Origin: Caulobacteraceae bacterium
GTDB lineage: Bacteria; Pseudomonadota; Alphaproteobacteria; Caulobacterales; Caulobacteraceae
DNA length: 29,296 nucleotides
Assembly (NCBI GenBank): GCA_003136615.1
Contig: PLFA01000122.1
Span: 1,976 to 31,271 of the forward strand
Direction: 5' to 3'
The translations under genes and the position numbers were made by a program. The notes under the pieces were generated by a model that was given only the letters and a program-made list of their open reading frames with translations, was not told the origin of the DNA and did no database searches. Positions 7,193 to 14,967 of this stretch are shown here, piece after piece. The number at the start of each line of letters is the position of its first letter. Positions within the stretch are counted from its first letter, which is position 1.

Positions 7193-7297
7193 ATGCAGAC
7201 GACACCGGGGGAGGAAAGAGCCGCGCCCGCGTTCAGGCTTGGCGTTCTGATCGGACGCTTCGAGCGTGGCATAGGCTTAGCGACCACTTCCAGATAA
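7193..7297 (+). pseudogene. Possible nadM (NMN adenylyltransferase) N-terminal relic
   Basis: In the 220-base gap before pncB, an ATG with a good GGGGAAGG site starts a 34-codon frame containing AFRLGVLIGRFERG. VLIGRFxP is the start of the nucleotidyltransferase domain of NadM-type NMN adenylyltransferases (normally continuing PFHxGH). Here the frame leaves the family at once and stops. An nadM gene would fit an NAD salvage operon perfectly. With so few residues the match may be chance. Confidence 0.35.
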
Positions 7298-7343
7298 TCC
7301 ACAGCTTCGTCCGGCTGATGAACCAGGAGCGGGGAGCCTGACC

Positions 7344-8669
7344 ATGGACTTCGCCAAGCGCGCACACGACCACAGCTTCCAGATCGACCCGATCGTCAGG
7401 TCCCTGCTCGATACCGACTTCTACAAGCTGCTCATGGGGCAGTTCATTTATGAGCACTACCCGACCACGCGCGTAACTTTCGGCCTGATCAACCGCACCC
7501 GTGAGGTGCGGCTGGCCGAGATCATTCCTGAGAGCGAGCTTCGCGCCCAGCTCGACCAAGTGCGGTCCCTGCGCTTCCGGCACAACGAACTGATTTGGAT
7601 CGCGGGCGCGACCTTCTACGGCAAGGAACGCATGTTCCGACCGGCCTTCATCGACTTCCTGCGCGCCCTGCGGCTGCCCGACTACGACCTGAAGGTCGAG
7701 GACGGCCAGTACGTGCTCACTTTTTCCGGCAACTGGATGGAGGTCACGTGGTGGGAGATCTACGCCTTGGCCATCATCAGCGAACTTAAGTCGCGAGCCG
7801 GGCACCGGCTGCGCCGGGAGTTGGAGCTGGATTTCCTCTACGCGCGCGCCAAAACCCGACTCCTGGCCAAGCTGCAGCAGCTGAAGCCGCTGGAGGGGCT
7901 GGCCCTGTCGGAATTCGGCACCCGGCGACGGCACTCGTTCCTATGGCAGGAGTGGGTGGTGCAAGCCCTGGCGGAGGTCCTTGGTGAGGGCTTCGTTGGC
8001 ACCAGCAATGCCTTCCTCGCGTTTAAGTACGGTTTGGACGCCAAGGGCACCAATGCCCATGAGCTACCAATGGTCCAAGCCGCCCTTGCCCCTGACAATG
8101 CGGCGCTAAAGGCCAGCCAGTACGAGCTGCTGCGCCAGTGGCAGAATACCTATTCGGGCAACCTCCTCGTCGCCCTGCCGGACACTTTCGGGACCACCCA
8201 GTTCCTGAAGGACGCCCCGACCTGGGTGGCCTTGAACTGGCGCGGCTACCGGCCGGACTCCAAGCCGCCGATCGAGGCAGGCGAGGAGATCATTCGCTGG
8301 CTGCAGCGCAACGCCGTGGACCCCAAAACCCGTTTCGTCCTGTTCTCCGACGGGCTGGACGTGGCCGTTCCGGGCCAACGGGTCCGCGGCGAGGACATCC
8401 CAGCTATCCATCGCCTTTTCGCCGGCCGAATCGGCTTGGCCTACGGCTGGGGCACCAACGCCACCAACGATTTCCGCGACTGTGATCCGAGAGGGGAGAC
8501 GGTGTTCGACCCGCTGTCTCTGGTGTGCAAGGTGATTGCCGCGGACGGTCAACCCGCCGTCAAGCTGTCGGATAACTTCAACAAGGCTACAGGGCCGGCA
8601 GCCGAGATCGAGCGCTATCGCGAGGTATTCGGCCTCGACGGCGTCACTGGCGTTCCGGTGCTAGTCTGA
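7344..8669 (+). CDS. pncB: Nicotinate phosphoribosyltransferase
   Basis: 441 residues, full length. DTDFYKLLMGQFIYEHYPTT (23-42) is the family's N-terminal signature, FGTRRRHS (191-198) lies in the PRPP/nicotinate site, and GTNAHELPM (235-243) carries His239, the position of the phosphorylated histidine in this family. YGWGTNATNDF follows near the C-terminus. It makes nicotinate mononucleotide from nicotinate and PRPP in the Preiss-Handler route. GGGGAG precedes the ATG. It is followed by pncA after 16 bases, so the two steps of salvage are co-expressed. Confidence 0.96.
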   Translation: MDFAKRAHDHSFQIDPIVRSLLDTDFYKLLMGQFIYEHYPTTRVTFGLINRTREVRLAEIIPESELRAQLDQVRSLRFRHNELIWIAGATFYGKERMFRPAFIDFLRALRLPDYDLKVEDGQYVLTFSGNWMEVTWWEIYALAIISELKSRAGHRLRRELELDFLYARAKTRLLAKLQQLKPLEGLALSEFGTRRRHSFLWQEWVVQALAEVLGEGFVGTSNAFLAFKYGLDAKGTNAHELPMVQAALAPDNAALKASQYELLRQWQNTYSGNLLVALPDTFGTTQFLKDAPTWVALNWRGYRPDSKPPIEAGEEIIRWLQRNAVDPKTRFVLFSDGLDVAVPGQRVRGEDIPAIHRLFAGRIGLAYGWGTNATNDFRDCDPRGETVFDPLSLVCKVIAADGQPAVKLSDNFNKATGPAAEIERYREVFGLDGVTGVPVLV

Positions 8670-8685
8670 CAGAGGGACGGCTGTG

Positions 8686-9312
8686 ATGTTCGACGTTGAA
8701 AAGCCTGGTGAGCGGGACGTCCTGGTCGTCATCGATCCGCAGATCGACTTCTGTCCTGGCGGCGCGCTGGAAGTACCGGAAGGTGACCAGGTGATGGCCC
8801 TGATCAACGCCCTGGCCGAGCGCTTCCGGCATACCGTCATTACCCAGGACTGGCACCCTCGCGGGCATACCTCATTTGCTTCAACGCACGGAGCCGCGCC
8901 GTTCTCGACCACGACCTTGACCTATGGAGAGCAGGTGCTCTGGCCTGACCATTGCGTGCAGGGCACGGCTGGCGCCAAATTTCACCCCCTTATCCGCGAA
9001 AGCGCCGCAGTCCGGGCCGAACTGATCGTGCGCAAAGGCCACCACGCGAAAGTGGACTCCTATTCGGCCTTTTTCGAGAACGATCGGACCACCCCGACCG
9101 GCTTGGCCGGCTATCTGCGAGAGCGCGGTTTTGAGCGCTGCGTCTTCGTCGGCCTCGCCCTAGACTACTGTGTCCGCTATTCGGCGGAAGACGCGCTGGC
9201 GCTTGGGTTTTCCACGGTTTTGGTGCGCGCCGCGACCCGGGCAATCGATCCGACTCGCACTGGGGAGGAGGCTTTGGCCGCCCTCGCCGCGGGCGGAGCG
9301 GTCCTGGTCTAG
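8686..9312 (+). CDS. pncA: Nicotinamidase
   Basis: 208 residues. VVIDPQIDFCPGGAL holds the catalytic Asp17; TQDWHPRGHTSF holds the metal-binding Asp55, His57 and His61; VRKGH supplies Lys117; and GLALDYCVRYSAEDA supplies the nucleophile Cys162. This is the complete nicotinamidase set. It hydrolyses nicotinamide to nicotinate, the substrate of the adjacent PncB. A GTG three bases upstream is an alternative start; I prefer the ATG. Last gene of the NAD operon. The gap to the next gene has only weak hairpins (ATGAC-GA-GTCAT at 9335-9346) and no convincing terminator. Confidence 0.94.
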   Translation: MFDVEKPGERDVLVVIDPQIDFCPGGALEVPEGDQVMALINALAERFRHTVITQDWHPRGHTSFASTHGAAPFSTTTLTYGEQVLWPDHCVQGTAGAKFHPLIRESAAVRAELIVRKGHHAKVDSYSAFFENDRTTPTGLAGYLRERGFERCVFVGLALDYCVRYSAEDALALGFSTVLVRAATRAIDPTRTGEEALAALAAGGAVLV

Positions 9313-9485
9313 GCCGCCAGCGCAATAAGCAAGAATGACGAGTCATAGATCTTCCTAACGTCCCTCGTGGTTCGCTCTTGTTGCTTGAGCGCCGCGCCTG
9401 AACGGCAGGTTTTCGGGAGCTAAAGCGGGGTGAAAGCCGGCCTTTTTCTCCGCGGCGTTTGCCTTCAATATGCAGCTTCAGCGAG

Positions 9486-10010
9486 ATGGGCGCGCTTCTG
9501 ATGCCGACGACCGAGATAAGAACCTCTAGGTGGAGGATCGCCGTTTATCTGGGCGGCAGCCTGGCGTTCGTCGCCATCGCCTTATGGCTCCTCCAGCACC
9601 CGACTCAGGGTGCATGGAAGCTTAAACTTGGCGTTGGCTTCTTCGGATTATGCGCGGTGGTGTTTGTGTGGCTGCTGATCAATCCACAGCGGCTTGTGCT
9701 CGATGATGAGGGCTTCACGATCTTGGGCGGCTTTGTCAGGTCTCCGAAGAAGATACAGTGGCGGGATATCGACGGGTTCTTTGTCTGCCGGCTGCCAAGA
9801 GGCGGCAAGATGATTGGTTTCAACTACAAGGCGGGGGCGAGTCCGCGCCCAAGACTGGCCCGGTTCAATCGCGCCTTCGGCGCGGAGGCGGCGCTGCCGA
9901 GGGGGTGGCCGCAATCCCTGGAGGCGCTCGCGGCGCAACTCAACGCCTATCGCTTGCAAGCGCTTGGCGGTGGAGGCTATCAGATCGCGAAGTTATCGCG
10001 CCACCGGTGA
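9486..10010 (+). CDS. Membrane-anchored protein with a PH-like domain, unknown function
   Basis: About 174 residues. Two hydrophobic segments (about 19-36 and 48-67) are followed by RLVLDDEGFTILGGFVRSP and KIQWRDIDGFFV, a strand pattern like bacterial PH domains that follow membrane segments (STM3941-like proteins). The C-terminal part (about 115-174) is basic, with WPQSLEALAAQLNAYR. The ATG at 9486 is chosen because it begins shortly before the first membrane segment; 9501 is also possible. The next gene has the same layout of membrane helices followed by a PH-like stretch, though its sequence is very different. Confidence 0.6.
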   Translation: MGALLMPTTEIRTSRWRIAVYLGGSLAFVAIALWLLQHPTQGAWKLKLGVGFFGLCAVVFVWLLINPQRLVLDDEGFTILGGFVRSPKKIQWRDIDGFFVCRLPRGGKMIGFNYKAGASPRPRLARFNRAFGAEAALPRGWPQSLEALAAQLNAYRLQALGGGGYQIAKLSRHR

Positions 10011-10020
10011 AAGGCGCCCC

Positions 10021-10341
10021 ATGATGCTCGCGGCACTGGCCGCCATCTCCATAACGGCGGCGGCGCCCGCGCCTCCCGGGCTGGCGGAAGTTGGTCGCTT
10101 AGCCGGGTGTTGGAAAGCGCCGGCAGAGGTTCGCGGTAGAGACGCCACCTCTATCATCAGGGGTGAATGGCATTTGGGCGGTCGCTATTTCGTGCTTCAT
10201 GTCCGTAGCATCGCCAAGGAGCCGTATGAGGCCGCGATCACTTATGGCGCCGGAGAGACGCCCGAGGCCATCGGGTCGTTCTGGATGGACACGTTCGGCG
10301 GTCTTTACGAACCCTCCCTCGATCTAGCTAACTTGATTTAG
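10021..10341 (+). pseudogene. Truncated DUF1579-like secreted protein
   Basis: 106 codons starting MMLAALAAISITAAAPAPPG, a short signal-peptide-like start. Then come GRLAGCWKAPA, TSIIRGEWHLGGRYFVLHVR and YEAAITYGAG, ending in SFWMDTFGGLY. These are the first blocks of DUF1579/lipocalin-like proteins, normally about 150-170 residues. After that the frame reads EPSLDLANLI and stops, just where base composition becomes AT-rich. The missing C-terminal third and the abrupt junction near 10,310-10,330 suggest the gene was cut by insertion of the following foreign segment. Confidence 0.6.
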
Positions 10342-10354
10342 GGGCTCAAATGTA

Positions 10355-11119
10355 ATGTCCGATGCACAGCTAGCACCGAAACAAGCGGCCCATACGCTAT
10401 TATCCTCGCGAAGGGCAATAGTATCCGTATTCATGGTTATTTTATGTGGATCTGTATTCTTCTTTCTACCATACAAAATACATGAATCTATATGGTCTCG
10501 CCTCGCCCCCGACGACTTATTGTTTGAAAAGAATGGGTTTCCAATCGCCACTTCGGCCATGGCCGCTATCGTCTTCGGTGCGGCAGGCCTCTGTGCAGAT
10601 CCCTTTCTTGAGAGGTTGTGCGCGGGACGCGGGGAGTATCTGCGAAAGTATGGCCCACCGATCAGTGGCTTCAACTATCCATGGGAAATACAACGAGTAA
10701 AATATTTCTTCTCCATAATCGCGCCAATTATGACGTTTTCGCTCGTGTGGTATATGTTCGATGGATATGAAATCTCGGACAGAATAATTAAGGTTCGGCA
10801 GGGGCCCTTCGACTCCTTTCGCCAAATTCATTGGGATCAAGTTAATTCAATAGATGTCTTCTGTTTCAAAAGCCGTCATAGTGGATTTTTGGAACGCTTC
10901 TCAATAAATACCGCGTTTAATGACATTGATCTTGGCCATATTGTTTTTGACGAATACGGCAATAGTGTAACTTCAGAAGCACGCGGTATTGAGCGCATAA
11001 TGACCGTAAATCACATCTATAACATAAATGCTGAAATAAGCCCAGGTTGCCATTCTCCGGATATAACGGAAATATTAAGTTTAACAAATGCAAAACGATC
11101 GGATCAAAGTCTTTTTTAA
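10355..11119 (+). CDS. AT-rich membrane protein with PH-like region, probably acquired
   Basis: 254 residues. Three hydrophobic segments (about 20-40, 61-82, 114-135) precede a soluble part beginning YEISDRIIKVRQGPFDSFRQ and continuing IHWDQVNSIDVF, which has the strand pattern of a bacterial PH domain. I do not recognise the protein further. Its codons use A and T in third positions (many ATA, AAT, TTA), in sharp contrast to neighbouring genes, and the AT-rich stretch extends past its stop to about 11,340. This points to horizontal transfer. It begins 13 bases after the truncated DUF1579-like gene. Confidence 0.65.
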   Translation: MSDAQLAPKQAAHTLLSSRRAIVSVFMVILCGSVFFFLPYKIHESIWSRLAPDDLLFEKNGFPIATSAMAAIVFGAAGLCADPFLERLCAGRGEYLRKYGPPISGFNYPWEIQRVKYFFSIIAPIMTFSLVWYMFDGYEISDRIIKVRQGPFDSFRQIHWDQVNSIDVFCFKSRHSGFLERFSINTAFNDIDLGHIVFDEYGNSVTSEARGIERIMTVNHIYNINAEISPGCHSPDITEILSLTNAKRSDQSLF

Positions 11120-11399
11120 TTCCAACTTATTTTGTTAAGGATGTGTTCTTGAACGCTCATATAATTATTAGCTGATATTACTAATATATAAGTTATTCTA
11201 TTCAAAGAGAGGTGCAAAATTCCAAGTATTTTGAGCTATTTTTGGTGACGGTATATCAATTGCATTAATAGTCGGGCCTCTTGTCGAGGAACGGTTGCGC
11301 CAGGCCAATTCGACATTTCATAAGCTGTCACCTTAATTCCAAGGATTTTGCCCAAATCCGCGCATCCGGAGGTCACCGCCGTCCACACCCGCAACGACC
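11120..11399. other. AT-rich intergenic stretch with repeat copy C
   Basis: No intact gene. On the minus strand, immediately downstream of the VapC stop, one frame reads CADLGKILGIKVTAYEMSNW and then PGATVPRQEARLLMQLIYRH before a stop near 11,233. This resembles the C-terminal part of an Xre-like helix-turn-helix, but lacks a start of its own. Block 11,253-11,337 resembles 3733-3820. Confidence 0.4.
11303..11337. repeat. Dispersed 35-bp repeat, copy C
   Basis: Matches copy B at 27 of 35 positions. Together with the exact 12-mer ATATCAATTGCA at 11,253-11,264 it repeats the layout around copy B. It lies between the AT-rich gene and the VapC gene. Confidence 0.55.
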
Positions 11400-11786
11400 T
11401 CACACCACCTCCACGGGGGCGCCGTAGCGCGCGAGTGTGGCGTCCGCAGTGAGGAGGGTGAGGCCCTCGACCTTGGCCTGGGCGATGAGGATCCGGTCGA
11501 ACGGGTCTTTGTGGATCGCGGGCAGATCGGCCAGGGCGCCGGCGTGGGCGCCGGTCAGCGGGAGTTCCTCATAGTCGTTGTCGATCAGCCCCTGCCGCAG
11601 CCGGCGGGGATCGACGGTAAAGTCGCTTCGGCCGAGCGCGGCCTTGATCGCGATCTCCCACAGGCTCGCCGCGCTGAACAGGAGACGATTGTCAGTCGCC
11701 TCCAGCCGCGCCACGGCGCGGGGTGACAACCGCTCCGGCGTGGCCGCCGCCCAGAGCAGCAGATGCGTGTCGATGAGGAGCCTCAC
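11400..11786 (-). CDS. vapC: VapC-type PIN-domain toxin
   Basis: 128 residues. The PIN acidic residues are all present: Asp6 in MRLLIDTHLLLW, Glu44 in SAASLWEIAIKAA, Asp97 in DPFDRILIAQA and Asp115 in LLTADATLARYG. PIN toxins are Mg-dependent RNases that cut tRNA or rRNA. The DTHLLLW opening marks the subfamily usually paired with a Phd-type antitoxin, which is the case here. Its start overlaps the antitoxin stop by four bases (ATGA). It appears intact. Confidence 0.92.
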   Translation of the reverse strand: MRLLIDTHLLLWAAATPERLSPRAVARLEATDNRLLFSAASLWEIAIKAALGRSDFTVDPRRLRQGLIDNDYEELPLTGAHAGALADLPAIHKDPFDRILIAQAKVEGLTLLTADATLARYGAPVEVV

Positions 11787-12028
11787 GCCTCGCCCGAAAA
11801 CTGGCCTTCGATCTCCTGGGCGGCCATGCGGTCAAAATCATCGGGCACGGTGAAGGCCCCGGCCAGAAACCCGAGGCGCCGCGTCTCGCCAGCCTCCGGC
11901 GCGGACAGAGCCACCACCCGCACCATCGGCTTGCCCGCCTTGGCGATGATGAACGACTCCCCCCGCGCGGCCTTCTCCACCAACTTGGAGAGATGGGTCT
12001 TGGCGGCGTGAATGTTGATGATATCCAT
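11783..12028 (-). CDS. Phd/YefM-type antitoxin of the PIN toxin
   Basis: 81 residues. MDIINIHAAKTHLSKLVEKA followed by GESFIIAKAGKPMVRVVAL is the Phd/YefM DNA-binding fold (strand, helices, then the strand with GKPxVxxVAL). The tail from about 50 (GFLAGAFTVPDDFDRMAAQE) is the toxin-wrapping part. It is first in the operon and coupled to the toxin by ATGA. It should autorepress with the toxin from the inverted repeat just upstream. Confidence 0.92.
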   Translation of the reverse strand: MDIINIHAAKTHLSKLVEKAARGESFIIAKAGKPMVRVVALSAPEAGETRRLGFLAGAFTVPDDFDRMAAQEIEGQFSGEA

Positions 12029-12041
12029 GGGCGGGTTCTCA

Positions 12042-12064
12042 GACTAAACTCAGTGAACTTAGTC
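12042..12064 (-). promoter_or_regulatory. Candidate operator of the VapC/Phd-type operon
   Basis: GACTAA (12,042-12,047) and TTAGTC (12,059-12,064) form inverted arms around 11 bases, starting 14 bases upstream of the antitoxin ATG. Phd-type antitoxins bind such inverted sites. Seen as sequence; function inferred. Confidence 0.45.
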
Positions 12065-12090
12065 CGATGAGGTCCAGACTTCAATCTCGG

Positions 12091-12365
12091 GGTGTTGCGG
12101 CCGGTACGCGTTCTGACCCGCGCCGAGCGGGAAGAGCTGTTCGACGGCTTCCTCAGCCGGTGCGGATGGGTGGAGGTCTATTATGCGTGGCGCCCGAATT
12201 TGCGATGAGGGCGACAATCACCTGATTGAACTTGCGGTGGCGGCCGGGGCAGATGGGATCATCACCCGCAACCTGCGTGACCTGACGCAGGGGGAATTGA
12301 AGTTTCCGGCTCTTAAAATCTTAACGCCCGAACAATGTCTGGAGCAATTCCCATGTCGACCTTGA
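12091..12365 (+). pseudogene. PIN-domain toxin, N-terminally truncated and frameshifted
   Basis: From 12,091 one frame reads VLRPVRVLTRAEREELFDGF and then LSRCGWVEVYYAWRPNLR before a stop (TGA, 12,204-12,206). The sequence resumes one frame over as DEGDNHLIELAVAAGADGII followed by TRNLRDLTQGELKFPALKIL to a stop at 12,363-12,365. Restoring one base near 12,203 rejoins the parts into the C-terminal two-thirds of the PIN family toxin called putative toxin-antitoxin system toxin component (COG1569-like). The first about 50 residues, with the first PIN aspartate, are missing. The antitoxin start overlaps its end by 13 bases, so the operon layout is preserved. Confidence 0.75.
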
Positions 12366-12571
12366 CCATCCGGCTACCCGACGAAAAGCATGAGCGCCTC
12401 AAGGCCCTGGCAAGGGCTAACGCCGTGAGCATCAACAAATTGATCGACGAGCTCGCGACGGTCGCCTTGGCTAACTTTGACGCGCGGGTGCGCTTTGAGG
12501 CGAGAGCCGCGCGGGGGGATCCAACCCGCGCCTTGGCTTTGTTGGAGAAGCTCTACCAAAGCGAATCGTGA
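12353..12571 (+). CDS. Ribbon-helix-helix (HicB-like) antitoxin, orphaned
   Basis: 72 residues, GGAG eight bases before the ATG. MSTLTIRLPDEKHERLKALA followed by RANAVSINKLIDELATVALA is a ribbon-helix-helix DNA-binding domain of the type found downstream of COG1569-like PIN toxins. The remainder (GDPTRALALLEKLYQSES) is a short helical tail. Its toxin is broken, yet this gene has no visible damage. It could persist as a protective antitoxin against related toxins or as a regulator. Confidence 0.8.
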   Translation: MSTLTIRLPDEKHERLKALARANAVSINKLIDELATVALANFDARVRFEARAARGDPTRALALLEKLYQSES

Positions 12572-12697
12572 CGCCCAGGCGGCTTAAGAACAGGAGACCA
12601 ACCCGCCGGCCCGAAGGCGCGGGTGGCGCGCAAGCTGGCCTTAGGGCTAAGAGACGCGCGTCGTCGCCACGCGGATCGCCATGCCAGTTCTGATGCC

Positions 12698-13186
12698 ATG
12701 CCCGTCTTGATGAATGTGATGAGCCTTGAGGAGGCGGCCCATGTGGTGCAGCTGGCCCTCACGCCGGTGTTCCTGCTCTCGGGGATCGCGGCCCTTTTGA
12801 ATGTCTTCGCCACGCGCCTGGCGCGGGTGGCGGACCAGACCTATGCCCTGTCGGGCGAAACCAGCGATCCTGAGGAGCGCGAACGCCGGATGCGCGTTCT
12901 TCGCACGCGGTCCCACGCCCTGGATATCGCGGTGGTGCTGGCGGCCCTGGGCGGCGTCGCAACCTGTTGCACGGTGCTGTTGTTATTCCTGGGCGAGGTG
13001 CTGGGGCGGGGCGCGGCGACCACCCTGTTCGTCACCTTCGGCGGGGCGGTGGTGTTCACCATGGGCGCTCTGGCCGCCTATGTGGTGGAGATGCTGCTGG
13101 CGGCGCGGGGGCTTCGGCGCATCGGGACCTTGATCCTGAGCCTGCCACATCCGACGTTCCACAGGTCCGGAGACCCAAGTCCTTGA
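12698..13186 (+). CDS. DUF2721-family membrane protein
   Basis: About 162 residues. AAHVVQLALTPVFLLSGIAA and LLNVFATRLARVADQ near the start are the DUF2721 signature. Three hydrophobic segments are visible (about 14-35, 75-98, 105-128). The loop between the first two is charged (DPEERERRMRVLRTR). The ATG at 12,698 is a guess among several nearby (12,710 and 12,719); none has a clear ribosome-binding site. Function of the family is unknown. The next gene starts with TTG overlapping this stop codon. Confidence 0.8.
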   Translation: MPVLMNVMSLEEAAHVVQLALTPVFLLSGIAALLNVFATRLARVADQTYALSGETSDPEERERRMRVLRTRSHALDIAVVLAALGGVATCCTVLLLFLGEVLGRGAATTLFVTFGGAVVFTMGALAAYVVEMLLAARGLRRIGTLILSLPHPTFHRSGDPSP

Positions 13187-14967
13187 AGCTCTTTGGGAAA
13201 CTCCCAAGCTTGCGACCTTGGCGCCTGTTCCTCCTCGGCTGGGCGCTGGTTCTGGCGGGCGGACTCCTGGCCCACCTCATCGAGACCGCCGGCGGGGTTC
13301 GCTTGAGCGAAGTGCGCTATCCGGGCGCCTCGGGCGAAATGCTTTCGGGCCTGCTCTACAGGCCGCCGGGGGCCAGGCCCGAACATCCGGCCCCGGCGAT
13401 CCTGGCCAGCCACGGCTATATCAACACCCGCGAGATGCAGAGCCCCTTCGCCATCGAGCTGGCGCGGCGGGGCTTCGTGGTTCTGGCCATCGACATGGCG
13501 GGCCACCGCCCGAGCGGCGGGGCGGTGGGAACCGATGACGGCGGCGGGCCCGCGGGCCTGAAATATCTCCAATCGCTGCCCTTCGTGAACTGGAGCCAGA
13601 TCGGCCTGGAGGGGCATAGCATGGGCGGCGTACCCGTGATTGGCGCGGCCCTGGCGCAGCCGGAGGGCTACCGGTCCATGGTGCTGGAGGGCTCCACGAC
13701 GCCGGATCTGGGGCAGGTCGGGGCGCCGACGGCTCGCTTCCCGCGCAATGTGGAGGTGGTGTTCGGCCGCTATGATGAGTTCGCCCCCCTGATGTGGCAT
13801 GAGCCCAAGGGCGCGCTGGTGGGCCAGTCAGACAAGATGAAGGCCCTGTTCGGCCAGGCTGCCGATGTCGCGCCCGGGGAGGTCATGGGCGACATGGCCG
13901 CGGGGACGGCGCGCCGCCTGATCATCCCGCCGGTGATCCATCCCATGGAGCACTTCTCCGCCGCCGGGATCGGGGCCGCGGTGGACTGGTTCCAACGCAC
14001 CTTGACGGGCGAAGCGTCGCCCCGGCCGCCCGGCGATCAGATCTGGATCTGGAAGGACGTGGGAACCCTGATCTCCCTGATCGGCTTCGCAGTCCTGGTT
14101 CTGGGGACCTTCGGCGCTCTAGACCCGAGGATCATCGTCTCCGAGGCGGAAGCTGCGCGGGCGGGACGGGCCGGCGGGCCGGCGCGCTGGGCCCTCAGCT
14201 TTCTGGCCGCGGCGGCCATTCCGGCGGCGACCTTCTATCCGCTGATGGATCTGGGCTTCGCGTTCTTCCCGACCCACGCCTATCCAGAGTGGGTGGCGAA
14301 CCAGCTGGCGGTCTGGGTGCTGGCCAATGCGGCGATCTCACTCGTTGTCGCCCTGGCTTTGCGCCAAGGGCGAGGCCGCTGGAGCGGTGGGTGGCTGAAG
14401 CCGGCGTTCCTGGCCATTTTGGCGAGCGGGATGGGCTATCTGGCGATCCTGGTCTGTGACGCCCTGTTCAAGAGCGACTTCCGGTTCTGGGTGGTGGGCC
14501 TTCGGCCGCTGGACAAGGCTCATGCACGGTACGCGCTGCACTATCTGCCCATTTTCCTGATCGCTTTCCTGGTCATGCAGCGGGGCCTGATCGGCGCCCT
14601 GGTCGCCCGGCGGCGCGGCGTGGCCGCCCAGTACGCCACGGGCGCCCTGGCTCTTAGCGGCGGCTTTATCGTGCTGCTGGCCGTGCAATATGGATGGCTG
14701 ATGACCACCGGCCTGCTGGTCAGCCCGCCCGAGGCGCTCAACACCATCATCGCCATCCAGTTTGTGCCGATCCTGGCCTTTGCGGGTCTGGCCGGCGTTT
14801 TTGTCTGGCGCCGCACGGGCGGCTATATGGGAGGGGCGATTCTCTGCGCGCTGGTGGTGACCTGGTACATCACCGCCGGGACCGCGACCCACTGGCGGCC
14901 GGGCTGGAGCGTGCCGCATAGCGCGGGACTGTTCCCCGACCGCCCGGCGCCGAAACCCGCCGCATGA
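13183..14967 (+). CDS. Alpha/beta hydrolase fused to a multi-pass membrane domain
   Basis: 594 residues if it starts at the TTG (13,183) that overlaps the preceding TGA; GGAG lies nine bases upstream. One membrane segment (about 13-31) is followed by a hydrolase domain: ILASHGYI (73-80), an oxyanion-region motif; VLAIDMAGHRPSGG (100-113); and the nucleophile elbow GLEGHSMGG with Ser146. A candidate His lies in HPMEHFSAAG (about 249-258). From about 285 on there are roughly eight hydrophobic segments. It probably is a membrane-bound esterase or peptidase of the dienelactone-hydrolase type. The substrate cannot be read from sequence. It is coupled to the downstream MFS gene by ATGA. Confidence 0.85.
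   Translation: MKLFGKLPSLRPWRLFLLGWALVLAGGLLAHLIETAGGVRLSEVRYPGASGEMLSGLLYRPPGARPEHPAPAILASHGYINTREMQSPFAIELARRGFVVLAIDMAGHRPSGGAVGTDDGGGPAGLKYLQSLPFVNWSQIGLEGHSMGGVPVIGAALAQPEGYRSMVLEGSTTPDLGQVGAPTARFPRNVEVVFGRYDEFAPLMWHEPKGALVGQSDKMKALFGQAADVAPGEVMGDMAAGTARRLIIPPVIHPMEHFSAAGIGAAVDWFQRTLTGEASPRPPGDQIWIWKDVGTLISLIGFAVLVLGTFGALDPRIIVSEAEAARAGRAGGPARWALSFLAAAAIPAATFYPLMDLGFAFFPTHAYPEWVANQLAVWVLANAAISLVVALALRQGRGRWSGGWLKPAFLAILASGMGYLAILVCDALFKSDFRFWVVGLRPLDKAHARYALHYLPIFLIAFLVMQRGLIGALVARRRGVAAQYATGALALSGGFIVLLAVQYGWLMTTGLLVSPPEALNTIIAIQFVPILAFAGLAGVFVWRRTGGYMGGAILCALVVTWYITAGTATHWRPGWSVPHSAGLFPDRPAPKPAA

Noticed and set aside
14338..14919. Minus-strand frames opposite the hydrolase and MFS genes (also 15,225-16,070)
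   Set aside because: Antisense shadows of well-supported membrane protein genes in GC-rich DNA.
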